64,000 bases of DNA, from positions 1 to 64,000 of the forward strand of contig JAFLTC010000011.1 of assembly GCA_022510615.1 (NCBI GenBank), written 5' to 3'. Shown here in pieces: positions 16,350-25,327 of this stretch. Within the stretch, counting starts at the first letter, position 1. Every line of letters begins with the position of its first letter. Position numbers and translations under genes: made by a program. The notes below the pieces were generated by a model. It had not been told where the DNA came from and searched no databases. It was given only the letters and a program-made list of their open reading frames with translations. Source of the DNA: Lachnospiraceae bacterium (GTDB lineage Bacteria > Bacillota > Clostridia > Lachnospirales > Lachnospiraceae).

Positions 16350-18101
16350 ATGTGGGAACAGTTAAAGAAGATAAGAAGTAGTAAATATATTATTTATAGC
16401 CATGAAATAATATATGCTGCGGCAATTATTTATTTTATCATTGCCTATGTAATGGACTTGAATTCCATTATGGTAGTGAATACTGCAGGTTCCGCCGGCT
16501 TGTTTATTCTGGCAGTGTTAGAATGGCTGTCGCACAAAATGAAGACGCCATTTTTGGAAAAGAAGTGGCCTGGTATGATTTATCATATCGCCCGTCTTTG
16601 CTTTGCCGGAGTATTTTATTATATTGCAATATTGGCATCCGACAGAGTACTATTTACTGTGATGTTGTCTTTATTTGCGATTGAAACGATTTTTTATTTT
16701 GCTTTTGACGACCTCGTAAAAAGAATTGCCTTCTATGGGATTTTTGCTATTTTACATGGAAGTATATCCCTGTTTGTAACAATGTATCAGAAATCTGCAG
16801 ATCAGAATTTGATTGCTCTGTGTTTTCAGGAATTTTTTATAGTTGTAGTTATTGTATTTGCCCTGGTGTCGGTGGGAGAAGTTATTGCCAGAATGTATAT
16901 CTACTTTGAAAAACAGATTTTTGCCCAGAGAAGAACGGTGGCAGAATTAAATGAAGCAAATGAAGTATTAAAGCAGCATCAGGAGCAGATTAACCTCATC
17001 AACGAAAAACTGGGAATGCAGAAAATTGAACTGCGGGAGGCAAATATAAAGATTAACCGCTCCCACGATGAAATATCGGTACAAAATGAAATTTCCTCTA
17101 CCATGACTGCCACGCTGGGGCGGGAGGATATGTTAGAGCGTGTAACGAATATCATGCAGATTCGTCTGGATATGGACATGGTTATGATTGTTCTGGAAGA
17201 GGATAACAGCCTTTTAGTGCCGGGTGAGAAACCGAAAGGCCGCTTTGTGGCACTGACCACCTCGTTGGGAGAGGACTTTGAAAGTCAGATACTGGATTCT
17301 GTGCATAAAACGGATTTGAAGGAACTTCTTCTGCTATCGAAAACCTATATCCGGAATACGGCGACAAATACAACCAAATTTTTTGCCTATCTGGAAGATG
17401 ATAATGAACTTCCATCGGTTATCTGTCTGCCGATTCAAAAACAAACAGAGAGGTATGGAACCCTTGTGATGGGTAGAAAAAAGGAAAATGCCTTTATGGA
17501 TAGCCGTGCCTTTTATGAGAATATTGCCAGCCAGTTGAGTATTGGTATTTCCAGTGCCCATATGTATGATAAAATGAATGATATGGCAATCCGGGACGGA
17601 CTGACAAGGATTTATAACCGTGGTCATCTGACGGAAGTGCTGAATGACTATCTTTCTGAAGCTATTAGTCAGAAAGTACCGGTTTCTCTGGCCCTTTTTG
17701 ATATTGATAAATTTAAGATGATTAATGATACCTATGGACATCAGTGCGGTGATGCGGTGATTCGTCATGTGGCTGCTCTTTTGAACGAAAGCGCCATTGA
17801 AAATGGTGGAATTGCCGGCAGATACGGTGGTGAGGAGTTTGTCATTGCCTTCTTGAACCGTGGATTGGATGAAACCTATGAAATTGTGAAGCAGGTTCAT
17901 GACCGGATTCGTGAGGAAGAGGTAATCTTTGCCGATAAGGTAGTAAACGTGCGTGCCAGTGCGGGTGTTGCCAGCTATCCGGTAACTTGTTCTAATCCGG
18001 GAGATTTGTTGACCAGGGCAGACTGGGCAATGTACCACTCAAAACGAAATGGCCGTGATCAGATTACCATTGACAGTGACCAGATTGTAGATAGAATGTA
18101 A
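16350..18101 (+). CDS. Membrane-bound diguanylate cyclase (GAF-GGDEF)
   Basis: Makes cyclic di-GMP from two GTP. The N-terminal 190 or so residues form about six hydrophobic segments. A coiled coil follows (QRRTVAELNEANEVLKQHQEQ), then a GAF-like sensor domain (about 255-405) and a GGDEF domain. The active-site loop is RYGGEEFVIAF (GGEEF near residue 493), preceded by FDIDKFKMINDTYGHQCGD, so it should be catalytically active. The RxxD inhibitory site normally found five residues before the loop is absent (NGGIAG instead), so product inhibition by that route is unlikely. A ribosome-binding site (AGAGGGAGG) precedes the ATG. Confidence 0.9.
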   Translation: MWEQLKKIRSSKYIIYSHEIIYAAAIIYFIIAYVMDLNSIMVVNTAGSAGLFILAVLEWLSHKMKTPFLEKKWPGMIYHIARLCFAGVFYYIAILASDRVLFTVMLSLFAIETIFYFAFDDLVKRIAFYGIFAILHGSISLFVTMYQKSADQNLIALCFQEFFIVVVIVFALVSVGEVIARMYIYFEKQIFAQRRTVAELNEANEVLKQHQEQINLINEKLGMQKIELREANIKINRSHDEISVQNEISSTMTATLGREDMLERVTNIMQIRLDMDMVMIVLEEDNSLLVPGEKPKGRFVALTTSLGEDFESQILDSVHKTDLKELLLLSKTYIRNTATNTTKFFAYLEDDNELPSVICLPIQKQTERYGTLVMGRKKENAFMDSRAFYENIASQLSIGISSAHMYDKMNDMAIRDGLTRIYNRGHLTEVLNDYLSEAISQKVPVSLALFDIDKFKMINDTYGHQCGDAVIRHVAALLNESAIENGGIAGRYGGEEFVIAFLNRGLDETYEIVKQVHDRIREEEVIFADKVVNVRASAGVASYPVTCSNPGDLLTRADWAMYHSKRNGRDQITIDSDQIVDRM

Positions 18102-18144
18102 GGATAAAAATAGCGAGGGAAGACCTACATAGATAGAGGTGTTT

Positions 18145-18942
18145 ATGCAGCTATACAGCATTGCCAGCGGAAGCAGTGGAAACTGCATCTATGCCGGTGA
18201 AAAGGATAAGGGTATACTGATTGATGTGGGAATCAGCATGAAAAAGATAAGCGAGGGATTAAGGGACCAGAATCTTTCCTTCGAGCAGATTCAGGCAATT
18301 TTTATTACCCATGAACATACTGACCATATTAGCGGATTGGGACCGATCTTACGAAAGGTGCCAATCCCTGTTTATGCCACAGCGGGTACGATTCATGCCA
18401 TATGGGAAAAGGGAAATATGAGTAATATTTCTCCCGCACTTTTCCACAGTATCCGGCCACAGGAAGAAGTGGAAGTGAATGATATGCTAATCCGGGCATT
18501 TTCCATTTCCCATGATGCGGCAGAACCGGTTTGTTATACACTGGAAAAAGAAAAACAGAAGATAGGAATTGCCACGGATATGGGTTGCTATTCCGATGAG
18601 ACAATACGGAATCTGGAGGACTGTTCCTCCCTTTTATTAGAGGCAAACCATGATATTAACCTTTTGCAGGTCGGGAAATATCCCTATTCCCTGAAAATGC
18701 GTATATTGGGGGATAAAGGGCATCTTTCCAATGACAGCTGTGCCAGACTGATTAAGGAACTTCTGCATCCGGGATTACAACACATTATGTTGGGACACCT
18801 CAGCAAGGAAAATAATTTTCCGGAGCTTGCCTATCAGACAGTCAGCTATGAACTGGAGCAGAGCGAGACGTGGAACCGGCTTTCTACCAGGCTACTTGTG
18901 GCAAATCGATTTGAACCAACAGAAATGTTGATAATAAAATAA
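18145..18942 (+). CDS. MBL-fold metallo-hydrolase (YycJ/WalJ-like)
   Basis: A metallo-beta-lactamase-fold protein of 265 residues. It opens MQLYSIASGSSGNC, typical of the YycJ/WalJ group, and has the metal-binding motif THEHTDH (residues 55-61). Later candidate ligands are DMGCYSD, EANHD and LGHLSKEN. In Bacillus the homologue lies in the walRK operon and is thought to be an exonuclease linked to DNA repair; here no walRK is present. An upstream in-frame GTG (18139) exists, but the ATG at 18145 sits behind AGAGGTGTTT and is preferred. Confidence 0.88.
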   Translation: MQLYSIASGSSGNCIYAGEKDKGILIDVGISMKKISEGLRDQNLSFEQIQAIFITHEHTDHISGLGPILRKVPIPVYATAGTIHAIWEKGNMSNISPALFHSIRPQEEVEVNDMLIRAFSISHDAAEPVCYTLEKEKQKIGIATDMGCYSDETIRNLEDCSSLLLEANHDINLLQVGKYPYSLKMRILGDKGHLSNDSCARLIKELLHPGLQHIMLGHLSKENNFPELAYQTVSYELEQSETWNRLSTRLLVANRFEPTEMLIIK

Positions 18943-18961
18943 AGATAAGGAAGAGGTAGTT

Positions 18962-19234
18962 ATGAAAAAAACAATCATTACCGTAGTAGGAAAAGACAGT
19001 GTAGGAATTATTGCAAAGGTATGCACCTATCTGGCTGACAACAAAATTAACATTCTGGATATTTCCCAGACAATAGTGGATGGTTTTTTCAACATGATGA
19101 TGATTGCGGATTTTAATACCGCCAAAAAAAAATTTACAGAAATAGCAGAAGAACTGGAAAAATTGGGCGATGGTATCGGCTGTGTAATCCGGGTGCAGCG
19201 GGAAGAGATTTTTAATAAAATGCATCGCATTTAA
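18962..19234 (+). CDS. ACT-domain protein, UPF0237 family
   Basis: A 90-residue single ACT domain: ITVVGKDSVGIIAKVCTYLADNKINILDISQ. ACT domains bind small ligands, often amino acids, and regulate a partner. The family is nearly always next to a UPF0210 (PFL family) gene, as here, separated by 16 bp, so the two proteins probably work together. No specific ligand is known to me. Confidence 0.9.
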   Translation: MKKTIITVVGKDSVGIIAKVCTYLADNKINILDISQTIVDGFFNMMMIADFNTAKKKFTEIAEELEKLGDGIGCVIRVQREEIFNKMHRI

Positions 19235-19250
19235 ATAAATGGAGGACGAC

Positions 19251-20615
19251 ATGATAAACATAAATGAGGTCATTGAGACCAATAAAATGATCGAGAAAGA
19301 AAACCTGGATGTGCGTACAATTACATTGGGAATCAGTCTTTTGGACTGCATGGATAGTGATTTGGGTAAGTTGTGCCATAATATTTTTGAGAAGATTACG
19401 AGGATGGCGGAGAAGCTTGTTTCCACCGGCGAAGAAATCAGCACGGAATTTGGTATACCCATTGTCAATAAACGGATTTCTGTCACACCGATTGCCTTAG
19501 TGGGCGGTGCGGCCTGCAAAAGCCCAGAGGATTTTGTAGAGATTGCCAGAACCTTAGATAAAGCCGCAAAAAAGGTGGGAGTAAACTTTATTGGCGGCTA
19601 TTCGGCTTTAGTTTCGAAAAAAATGACGGAGGCGGATAAAAACCTCATTCTATCCATTCCCAAGGCGCTTTCTACCACAGAATTTGTATGTAGTTCTGTC
19701 AATGTCGGTTCTACCAAGACAGGTCTGGATATGGATGCCGTTCTGTTGATGGGAAAGGTAATCAAGGAAACAGCTGTTTTAACAGAGGACAGAGATTCTA
19801 TCGGCTGTGCCAAGCTGGTAGTATTTTGTAATGCACCGGATGACAATCCTTTTATGGCAGGAGCCTTCCACGGAGTAACGGAGGGTGATGCCGTGATTAA
19901 CGTGGGTGTCAGTGGTCCTGGTGTCGTTAAAACAGCACTGGATAAGGTAAAGGGAAAAGATTTTAGTACAGTATGCGAAACGATAAAAAAGACGGCCTTT
20001 AAAATTACAAGGGTAGGGCAGCTGGTAGCCCATGAGGCGTCCCGAAGGATGGGTGTACCTTTTGGCATTATTGATTTATCCTTAGCCCCTACTCCGGCAG
20101 TGGGAGACAGTATTGCGGAAATCTTTGAATCCCTTGGTCTGGAGCGGGCCGGAGCGCCGGGTACGACAGCGGCACTGGCGATGCTAAATGACCAGGTAAA
20201 AAAGGGCGGTGTTATGGCTTCCTCCTATGTGGGCGGGTTAAGTGGTGCTTTTATTCCGGTCAGTGAGGATCAGGGAATGATTGATGCGGTGACAGAAGGG
20301 GCACTGACACTGGAAAAGCTGGAGGCGATGACCTGTGTCTGTTCGGTGGGACTGGATATGATAGCCATTCCGGGAGATACGAAGGAGACCACGATAGCCG
20401 GTATTATTGCGGATGAAATGGCGATTGGTATGATAAACCAGAAAACGACGGCAGTGCGGCTGATTCCGGTACAGGGAAAAAAGGTTGGCGAACAGGTGGA
20501 ATTTGGAGGGCTTTTGGGATATGCACCGATTATGCCGGTAAATTCCTTTGCCTGTGATGATTTTGTGACAAGGACGGGGAGGATTCCGGCGCCGATTCAC
20601 AGCTTTAAAAATTAA
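19251..20615 (+). CDS. PFL/UPF0210 family protein (DUF711)
   Basis: A cytoplasmic protein of 454 residues of the UPF0210 family, named PFL for resemblance to pyruvate formate-lyase-like folds. Characteristic segments are [31 protein letters not shown] and GMASSYVGG-like [14 protein letters not shown]. Its function is unknown; no glycyl-radical motif is evident by eye. The ATG at 19239 contains the Shine-Dalgarno in its second codon, so the ATG at 19251 (GGAGG, 5-bp spacer) is preferred. It pairs with the upstream ACT gene. Confidence 0.9.
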   Translation: MININEVIETNKMIEKENLDVRTITLGISLLDCMDSDLGKLCHNIFEKITRMAEKLVSTGEEISTEFGIPIVNKRISVTPIALVGGAACKSPEDFVEIARTLDKAAKKVGVNFIGGYSALVSKKMTEADKNLILSIPKALSTTEFVCSSVNVGSTKTGLDMDAVLLMGKVIKETAVLTEDRDSIGCAKLVVFCNAPDDNPFMAGAFHGVTEGDAVINVGVSGPGVVKTALDKVKGKDFSTVCETIKKTAFKITRVGQLVAHEASRRMGVPFGIIDLSLAPTPAVGDSIAEIFESLGLERAGAPGTTAALAMLNDQVKKGGVMASSYVGGLSGAFIPVSEDQGMIDAVTEGALTLEKLEAMTCVCSVGLDMIAIPGDTKETTIAGIIADEMAIGMINQKTTAVRLIPVQGKKVGEQVEFGGLLGYAPIMPVNSFACDDFVTRTGRIPAPIHSFKN

Positions 20616-20621
20616 AGGAAC

Positions 20622-20650
20622 TTGCATTATAGGAGATTTTAGTATACAAT
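20622..20650 (+). promoter_or_regulatory. Candidate promoter upstream of the aminotransferase gene
   Basis: TTGCAT, 17 bp, TACAAT, starting 6 bp after the upstream stop codon. Transcripts from it would begin with the hairpin at 20661-20701. Confidence 0.45.
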
Positions 20651-20660
20651 AAAAAAGACA

Positions 20661-20701
20661 AAGGCGTCAGTTTGGGAATTCTATGCCCGGATTGACGCCT
20701 T
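20661..20701 (+). terminator. Stem-loop between UPF0210 and aminotransferase genes
   Basis: AAGGCGTCA pairs with TGACGCCTT (9 bp), with a possible inner TTGGG/CCCGG pairing. The following bases TAACTAAAG are a poor U-tract. It may be a weak terminator for the UPF0210 operon or a leader structure of the next gene. Confidence 0.5.
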
Positions 20702-20734
20702 AACTAAAGAATGAAATAGCAGGAGGATATTCAT

Positions 20735-21934
20735 ATGTCATTAACACTATCAAAGAAAGCAAGCGAAGTGAAACCGTCATCGACTCTGGCGATTACGGCA
20801 AAGGCAAAGGCATTAAGGGAACAGGGAGTTGATATTGTGGGGTTTGGTGCCGGTGAACCGGATTTTAATACACCGGATAATATTAATCAATGTGCTGTAA
20901 ATGCTATTGAAGAGGGATTTACTAAATATACACCGGCCTCCGGTATTGAACCACTGAAAAAGGCCATTAGCGATAAATTCAGGAAGTTCAATCATCTGGA
21001 ATATGGTGCGGACCAGATTGTGATCAGCAATGGCGGAAAGCATTCTTTGACGAATATCTTCACGGCGATTATAAATGAGGGGGACGAGGTAGTGATTCCG
21101 GCTCCGTTCTGGCTGAGTTATCCGGAGATTGTAAAGCTGGCCGGAGGAGTTCCGGTTATTGTCACTACAACGAAGGAGGAAAATTTTAAAATTACACCGG
21201 AGAAGCTGGCGGCAGCCTGTAATGAGAAAACAAAGGCATTTATTTTGAATTCGCCGAATAACCCGACCGGAATGATTTATACGAAGGAAGAGTTGGAAGC
21301 ACTGGCCAAAGTGGTTGTGGAAAAGGATATTTATGTCGTGGCGGATGAAATGTATGAATACCTGATTTACGGGGAAGATGAACATATCAGTATTGGTTCT
21401 CTGGGGCAGGATATTTATGAACATACGATTACCTGCAGCGGTCTTTCCAAAAGCTATGCCATGACCGGATGGAGAATCGGCTATACTGGAGCAAGCAAGG
21501 AAATTACGAAACTGATGAGCAGTGTCCAGAGTCATCAGACCTCGAATCCAAATTCCATTGCCCAGAAGGCAGCATTGGAGGCATTGACCGGTCCACAGGA
21601 TAAGGTAAAGGAAATGATCGAGGAATTTGCCAGTCGCAGAGATTACATATATTCCCGGATTCAGGCACTTCCTCATGTCAGTGCACCGGAGCCAAAGGGA
21701 GCTTTCTATGCATTTATTGATATGGGAGAGACATTGGGACTGACTTATAAAGGAGAGAAGGTAGGAGATATTTCCACACTTGCTGACATTCTGTTAGAAG
21801 ATTATCAGGTGGCGGTAGTGCCTTGTACGGATTTTGGTTTTCCGGAATATATCCGTCTTTCCTATGCGATTTCAAAGGAGCAGATTGAAAAGGGAATGAA
21901 TCGGCTTGAGAAATTTTTAAATGATTTGAAATAG
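20735..21934 (+). CDS. Class I pyridoxal-phosphate aminotransferase (aspartate aminotransferase-like)
   Basis: A fold-type I aminotransferase of 399 residues. Recognisable parts are GFGAGEPDFNTPDNI at the N-terminus, NSPNNPTG, the DEMYEYL aspartate region, and the cofactor lysine in SGLSKSYAMTGWRIGY (near residue 238). The family interconverts aspartate and oxaloacetate with glutamate, although some members prefer aromatic amino acids or prephenate. DAHP synthase nearby makes the aromatic option worth keeping open. AGGAGG lies 8 bp upstream of the ATG. Confidence 0.9.
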   Translation: MSLTLSKKASEVKPSSTLAITAKAKALREQGVDIVGFGAGEPDFNTPDNINQCAVNAIEEGFTKYTPASGIEPLKKAISDKFRKFNHLEYGADQIVISNGGKHSLTNIFTAIINEGDEVVIPAPFWLSYPEIVKLAGGVPVIVTTTKEENFKITPEKLAAACNEKTKAFILNSPNNPTGMIYTKEELEALAKVVVEKDIYVVADEMYEYLIYGEDEHISIGSLGQDIYEHTITCSGLSKSYAMTGWRIGYTGASKEITKLMSSVQSHQTSNPNSIAQKAALEALTGPQDKVKEMIEEFASRRDYIYSRIQALPHVSAPEPKGAFYAFIDMGETLGLTYKGEKVGDISTLADILLEDYQVAVVPCTDFGFPEYIRLSYAISKEQIEKGMNRLEKFLNDLK

Positions 21935-21944
21935 AGAGGGCAAT

Positions 21945-22481
21945 ATGGAAAAGTTTAAAATAATGGGAAAAAAGCTGGAGCATCATGGCAGAATTGTGGA
22001 TTTTTATACCTATGATATGCTGGTACCAAATGGAAATCGCACCCAATGGGATGTCATTGAACACAAAGGAGCGGCAGCTATTGTACCGGTAGATGACGAG
22101 GGGAAAATTATTCTTGTGCGCCAGTACAGAGGGGCTATTGATGATTTATTACTGGAAATCCCGGCGGGGGGACGCGACAGCTGGGACGAGGATTTTCTTC
22201 TCTGTGCATCGAGAGAATTAGAAGAGGAAATCGGATACCGCTCCGATGAAATACATCATCTCATTGATTATCATTCGGCAGCGGCTTACACCAGTGAAAA
22301 AATCGGAATTTATTATACAGAAAAACTAATACCATCCAAGCAGCATCTGGATGAAAATGAGTTTGTACAGATTGAGCGCTATACGTTAGCTGAACTTGTG
22401 GAAATGATTGCTTCTGGAGAAATTACAGACGGAAAAACCATTGCTGCAATTATGGCGTATAAAGTTCTGCGGGGAAAATAA
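21945..22481 (+). CDS. ADP-ribose pyrophosphatase (Nudix family)
   Basis: A 178-residue Nudix enzyme of the NudF/YqkG type. It has IILVRQYRGAIDDLLLEIPAGG before the Nudix box and RELEEEIGY within it. The box has GGRDSWDEDF, slightly different from the usual G(x5)E spacing. Enzymes of this type cleave ADP-ribose to AMP and ribose 5-phosphate. It begins 10 bp after the aminotransferase stop and is probably co-transcribed with it. Confidence 0.88.
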   Translation: MEKFKIMGKKLEHHGRIVDFYTYDMLVPNGNRTQWDVIEHKGAAAIVPVDDEGKIILVRQYRGAIDDLLLEIPAGGRDSWDEDFLLCASRELEEEIGYRSDEIHHLIDYHSAAAYTSEKIGIYYTEKLIPSKQHLDENEFVQIERYTLAELVEMIASGEITDGKTIAAIMAYKVLRGK

Positions 22482-22495
22482 TAAGCGGATAGCAT

Positions 22496-22565
22496 GTTTT
22501 GTCCCACTGAATCATAGGATGTTATAGACTGCCTGACAGCCTGCATTCAAAAGGGGGGACAAAAC
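22496..22565 (+). promoter_or_regulatory. Inverted repeat masking the spoIIM ribosome-binding site
   Basis: GTTTTGTCCC (22496-22505) is exactly complementary to GGGACAAAAC (22556-22565). The right arm overlaps the G6 Shine-Dalgarno (22553-22558) of the following gene and ends 1 bp before its ATG. If the mRNA folds this way, translation would be blocked until the structure opens. The 50-nt loop contains a GCCTG direct repeat. Confidence 0.55.
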
Positions 22566-22566
22566 A

Positions 22567-23139
22567 ATGATTCATCACAATGAAAAGACGAAAAGCCAAA
22601 TAAGAAAAACAGGATTTTTACAAAAAATTTTATTGCTTTTTCTTATTGGCTTTTTTTTCGGTGCCTTGGTTTATTATATATTTCAAAATTCCTTCTCCGG
22701 TCTGATGGAACAGATGGAACAGAATATGATTGGGTGGTCGGGAGAAGGCTATGAAATGTCAAATGGATTTTTACAGTCGCTATGGAATCATGGAAAATAT
22801 TTTTTTCTTTTATGGCTCTTATCCGTAAGTCCGGTTTTTTTGTTGTATCAGTCTGCCTTTACGGTTTATACGGGAATCCGCAATGGGTTTTTAGTTATGT
22901 TTTTTATTTTCGGCAGAGGATTACGGGGGATTTTTTTGTACTTTGCCAGTCTGTTTCCCCATTGTATTGTTTTTCTTATCTTGTATCTGTTTTGCTTTGC
23001 ATGGATTAGGGAATCAAAAAAAACAGACAGTCAGCCAAAACACAAGGGCTTTGTTTATATTGCCGTAACCCTTGTATTTTTAGCCGCCTGCCTGTTAGAG
23101 TGCAAAGGAAATCTTCCTCTTATGGAAACGCTATTATAA
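22567..23139 (+). CDS. spoIIM: Stage II sporulation protein M-like membrane protein
   Basis: A 190-residue protein with about five hydrophobic segments in the order typical of SpoIIM: KILLLFLIGFFFGALVYYIF near the N-terminus, a hydrophilic segment, then FFLLWLLSVSPVFLLYQ and three more. In Bacillus SpoIIM works with SpoIID and SpoIIP in membrane migration during engulfment. The presence of this gene suggests a spore-former, although SpoIIM-like proteins also occur elsewhere. Its 3' end overlaps the end of the convergent aroF-type gene by 6 bp. Confidence 0.7.
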   Translation: MIHHNEKTKSQIRKTGFLQKILLLFLIGFFFGALVYYIFQNSFSGLMEQMEQNMIGWSGEGYEMSNGFLQSLWNHGKYFFLLWLLSVSPVFLLYQSAFTVYTGIRNGFLVMFFIFGRGLRGIFLYFASLFPHCIVFLILYLFCFAWIRESKKTDSQPKHKGFVYIAVTLVFLAACLLECKGNLPLMETLL

Positions 23140-24162
23140 ATGATTGGCTATTTTGTCTAAGAGTCGTTCCGTTTCCTCCCAGCCAAGACATGGGTCGGTA
23201 ATGGATTTCCCAAATTCGTGTTCATTTACTTTTTGACAGCCAGGGAGCAGATAGCTTTCCACCATAACGCCCTTTACCAGTTCCCCAATGGCAGGGGAGA
23301 GAATCCGGCTATGAAGTACCTCGTCTACAATGCGGGGCTGCTCATAGTACTTTTTACCGGAGTTGGAATGGTTCGCATCTATAATACAGGCCGGATATTT
23401 TAAATCCAAAAGGGAATATTTTTCATGGAGCCGTACCAAATCCTCATAGTGATAGTTCGGAATGGACTGCCCGTGTTTATTGACAGCTCCCCGGAGGATA
23501 GTATGGGCTAAGGGATTACCGTCTGTTGCCACTTCGTAGCCCCGGTATAAAAAGGTATGTGGTGCCTGGGCAGCAATGCAGGAGTTAAGCATAACAGAAA
23601 AGTCGCCGCTGGTAGGATTTTTCATACCGGCAGGGATATCCATTCCACTTACCGTCAGACGATGCTGCTGATCCTCAACAGAGCGGGCACCCACTGCCAC
23701 ATAGGATAAAATATCACTGATGTATGGCCAGTTTTCCGGGTACAGCATTTCGTCAGCGGCAAAAAGCCCGGTTTCCGAAATGGCACGAAGGTGCATTTTC
23801 CGCATGGCAATAAGTCCTTCCATAAAATCAGGCTCTTTTTCCGGATCCGGCTGATGTACAATACCCATATAGCCCTCGCCGGTAGTCCGGGGTTTGTTCG
23901 TATAGATACGGGGAACGATTAATATTTTATCCTTTACCTTTTCCTGTACCTTTGCCAGACGTGTTATATATTCACAGACGGAATCCTCGTGGTCGGCAGA
24001 ACAGGGACCGATAATTACTAAAAATTTATCTGACGCCCCGGTAATGACCGACCGGATTTCTCTATCTCTTTTTTCTTTCTTTTTCTTCTGCTCCTCGGTA
24101 AGGGGATATAAATCCTGCAAAACCTCCGGGGAGATTACTTCTTTTTTGTAATGAATACTCAT
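23134..24162 (-). CDS. 3-deoxy-7-phosphoheptulonate synthase (DAHP synthase, class I)
   Basis: The first step of the shikimate pathway: condenses phosphoenolpyruvate with erythrose 4-phosphate. The protein of 342 residues matches the AroF/AroG/AroH type I alpha group: VIIGPCSADHEDSV, KPRTTGEGYMGI, ARSVEDQQHRLTVSG, NPTSGDF and the metal-ligand region IDANHSNSGK. Enzymes of this group are often feedback-inhibited by one aromatic amino acid; which one cannot be told. It stands alone on the minus strand with a good promoter. Its stop overlaps that of convergent spoIIM, with no terminator in between. Confidence 0.94.
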   Translation of the reverse strand: MSIHYKKEVISPEVLQDLYPLTEEQKKKKEKRDREIRSVITGASDKFLVIIGPCSADHEDSVCEYITRLAKVQEKVKDKILIVPRIYTNKPRTTGEGYMGIVHQPDPEKEPDFMEGLIAMRKMHLRAISETGLFAADEMLYPENWPYISDILSYVAVGARSVEDQQHRLTVSGMDIPAGMKNPTSGDFSVMLNSCIAAQAPHTFLYRGYEVATDGNPLAHTILRGAVNKHGQSIPNYHYEDLVRLHEKYSLLDLKYPACIIDANHSNSGKKYYEQPRIVDEVLHSRILSPAIGELVKGVMVESYLLPGCQKVNEHEFGKSITDPCLGWEETERLLDKIANHL

Positions 24163-24200
24163 AGGTCCTTTTTCTCTCCTTTTTTTGACTTTCCTCGCTC

Positions 24201-24229
24201 ATTCTACTCCATTTTCCGATAAGTGTCAA
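24201..24229 (-). promoter_or_regulatory. Promoter of DAHP synthase gene
   Basis: Minus strand: TTGACA (24224-24229), 17 bp, TAGAAT (24201-24206). Near consensus; leader about 32 nt. Confidence 0.7.
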
Positions 24230-24247
24230 ATCCGATATGTTCATAAT

Positions 24248-24276
24248 TTGGTAACAATTACAGTGTATAGTATACA
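24248..24276 (+). promoter_or_regulatory. Promoter of the ABC/Gld-like operon
   Basis: TTGGTA, 17 bp, TATACA, divergent from the DAHP synthase promoter. A small hairpin follows in the leader (GCCCAGA at 24281 with TTTGGGC ending at 24302). Confidence 0.55.
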
Positions 24277-24331
24277 TAATGCCCAGACTATCATGTTTGG
24301 GCTGAAGTGACACATAAAGGAGGGTCAGATT

Positions 24332-25327
24332 TTGATAGAAGTAAAAAATCTGGTAAAACGTTACGGCAATCGTAATGTTGTAGACAATCTGAGTTTTACG
24401 GTAGAAAAAGGACAGATTGTTGGTTTTCTGGGACCAAACGGTGCCGGAAAGTCCACCACGATGAATATGATTACCGGTTATATATCAGCAACGGATGGTT
24501 CCATCAAAGTAAATGGATATGATATTTATGATGAACCGGAAAAAGTAAAGGAGTGCATCGGCTATCTGCCGGAGCAGCCGCCGTTGTATCCGGATATGCT
24601 TGTTTATGAATATTTAAGCTTTGTCTGTGATTTGAAAAAAGTAAAAAAGACAGAGAAAGAAAAAACATTATCAAAAGTAATGAGACTGACAAAAATAACC
24701 GATGTATCCCATCGTCTCATTAAGCATTTATCAAAGGGATATAAGCAGCGTGTGGGAATTGCCGGAGCGATGATTGGTGACCCGGATATTTTGATTCTGG
24801 ATGAGCCGACGGTAGGTCTGGACCCGAAGCAGATATTGGAGATACGAGCGTTGATTCGTGAGCTTAGTAAATCCCATACTATTTTACTTAGTTCCCATAT
24901 TATGCAGGAGGTCAGTGCTGTCTGTAACCAGATTCTCATTATTAACGAAGGACGTCTGGTGGTTTCTGACCGCCCTGATGCCATTTCGAAGCACATTGAA
25001 CAGACCAATGATTTGACGTTAAAGGTCAAAGGAAACAAAGATTTGATAAAGAGTGTGTTGGAAAAGGTTCCAAATGTCGAAAAAATTAAGGTCCTTAATA
25101 CCGGAGAGGAAGGTATTTATCAGGCAGAGCTTTCCAGTCTGGTGGAATTTGATGTCAGGGAAGATGTCTTTTTTGCCCTTGCGGATGTGAAATGTCCGAT
25201 ACTGGAAATGAACAGCAAAGAGCCGACCTTAGAAGAGGCATTCATCCGTCTGACCGGTGAAGGCACCAGACAGTTTGGCGGAAAAAAAGAAGGAAAGGAG
25301 GAAAAACAGGATGTTAGCGATTTATAA
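24332..25327 (+). CDS. ABC transporter ATP-binding protein (GldA-like)
   Basis: An ATPase of 331 residues: Walker A GFLGPNGAGKSTTMN, signature HLSKGYKQRVGIAGA, Walker B PDILILDEPTVGLDP, and switch His in LLSSHIMQEV. The C-terminal 100 or so residues are the extension seen in GldA/DrrA-like proteins. The start is TTG at 24332 behind AGGAGGGT. It forms an operon with an ABC-2 permease, a GldG-like protein and a DUF4340 protein. The same four-gene set is widespread outside gliding bacteria and probably exports or assembles something at the envelope. Confidence 0.92.
   Translation: MIEVKNLVKRYGNRNVVDNLSFTVEKGQIVGFLGPNGAGKSTTMNMITGYISATDGSIKVNGYDIYDEPEKVKECIGYLPEQPPLYPDMLVYEYLSFVCDLKKVKKTEKEKTLSKVMRLTKITDVSHRLIKHLSKGYKQRVGIAGAMIGDPDILILDEPTVGLDPKQILEIRALIRELSKSHTILLSSHIMQEVSAVCNQILIINEGRLVVSDRPDAISKHIEQTNDLTLKVKGNKDLIKSVLEKVPNVEKIKVLNTGEEGIYQAELSSLVEFDVREDVFFALADVKCPILEMNSKEPTLEEAFIRLTGEGTRQFGGKKEGKEEKQDVSDL

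Noticed and set aside
17334-18038. A 234-codon minus-strand frame opposite the GGDEF domain
   Set aside because: No ribosome-binding site or recognisable domain; the plus strand carries an unmistakable GGDEF protein.
20813-21676. A 287-codon minus-strand frame opposite the aminotransferase
   Set aside because: Antisense shadow; composition is unlike real proteins here and the plus-strand enzyme is certain.
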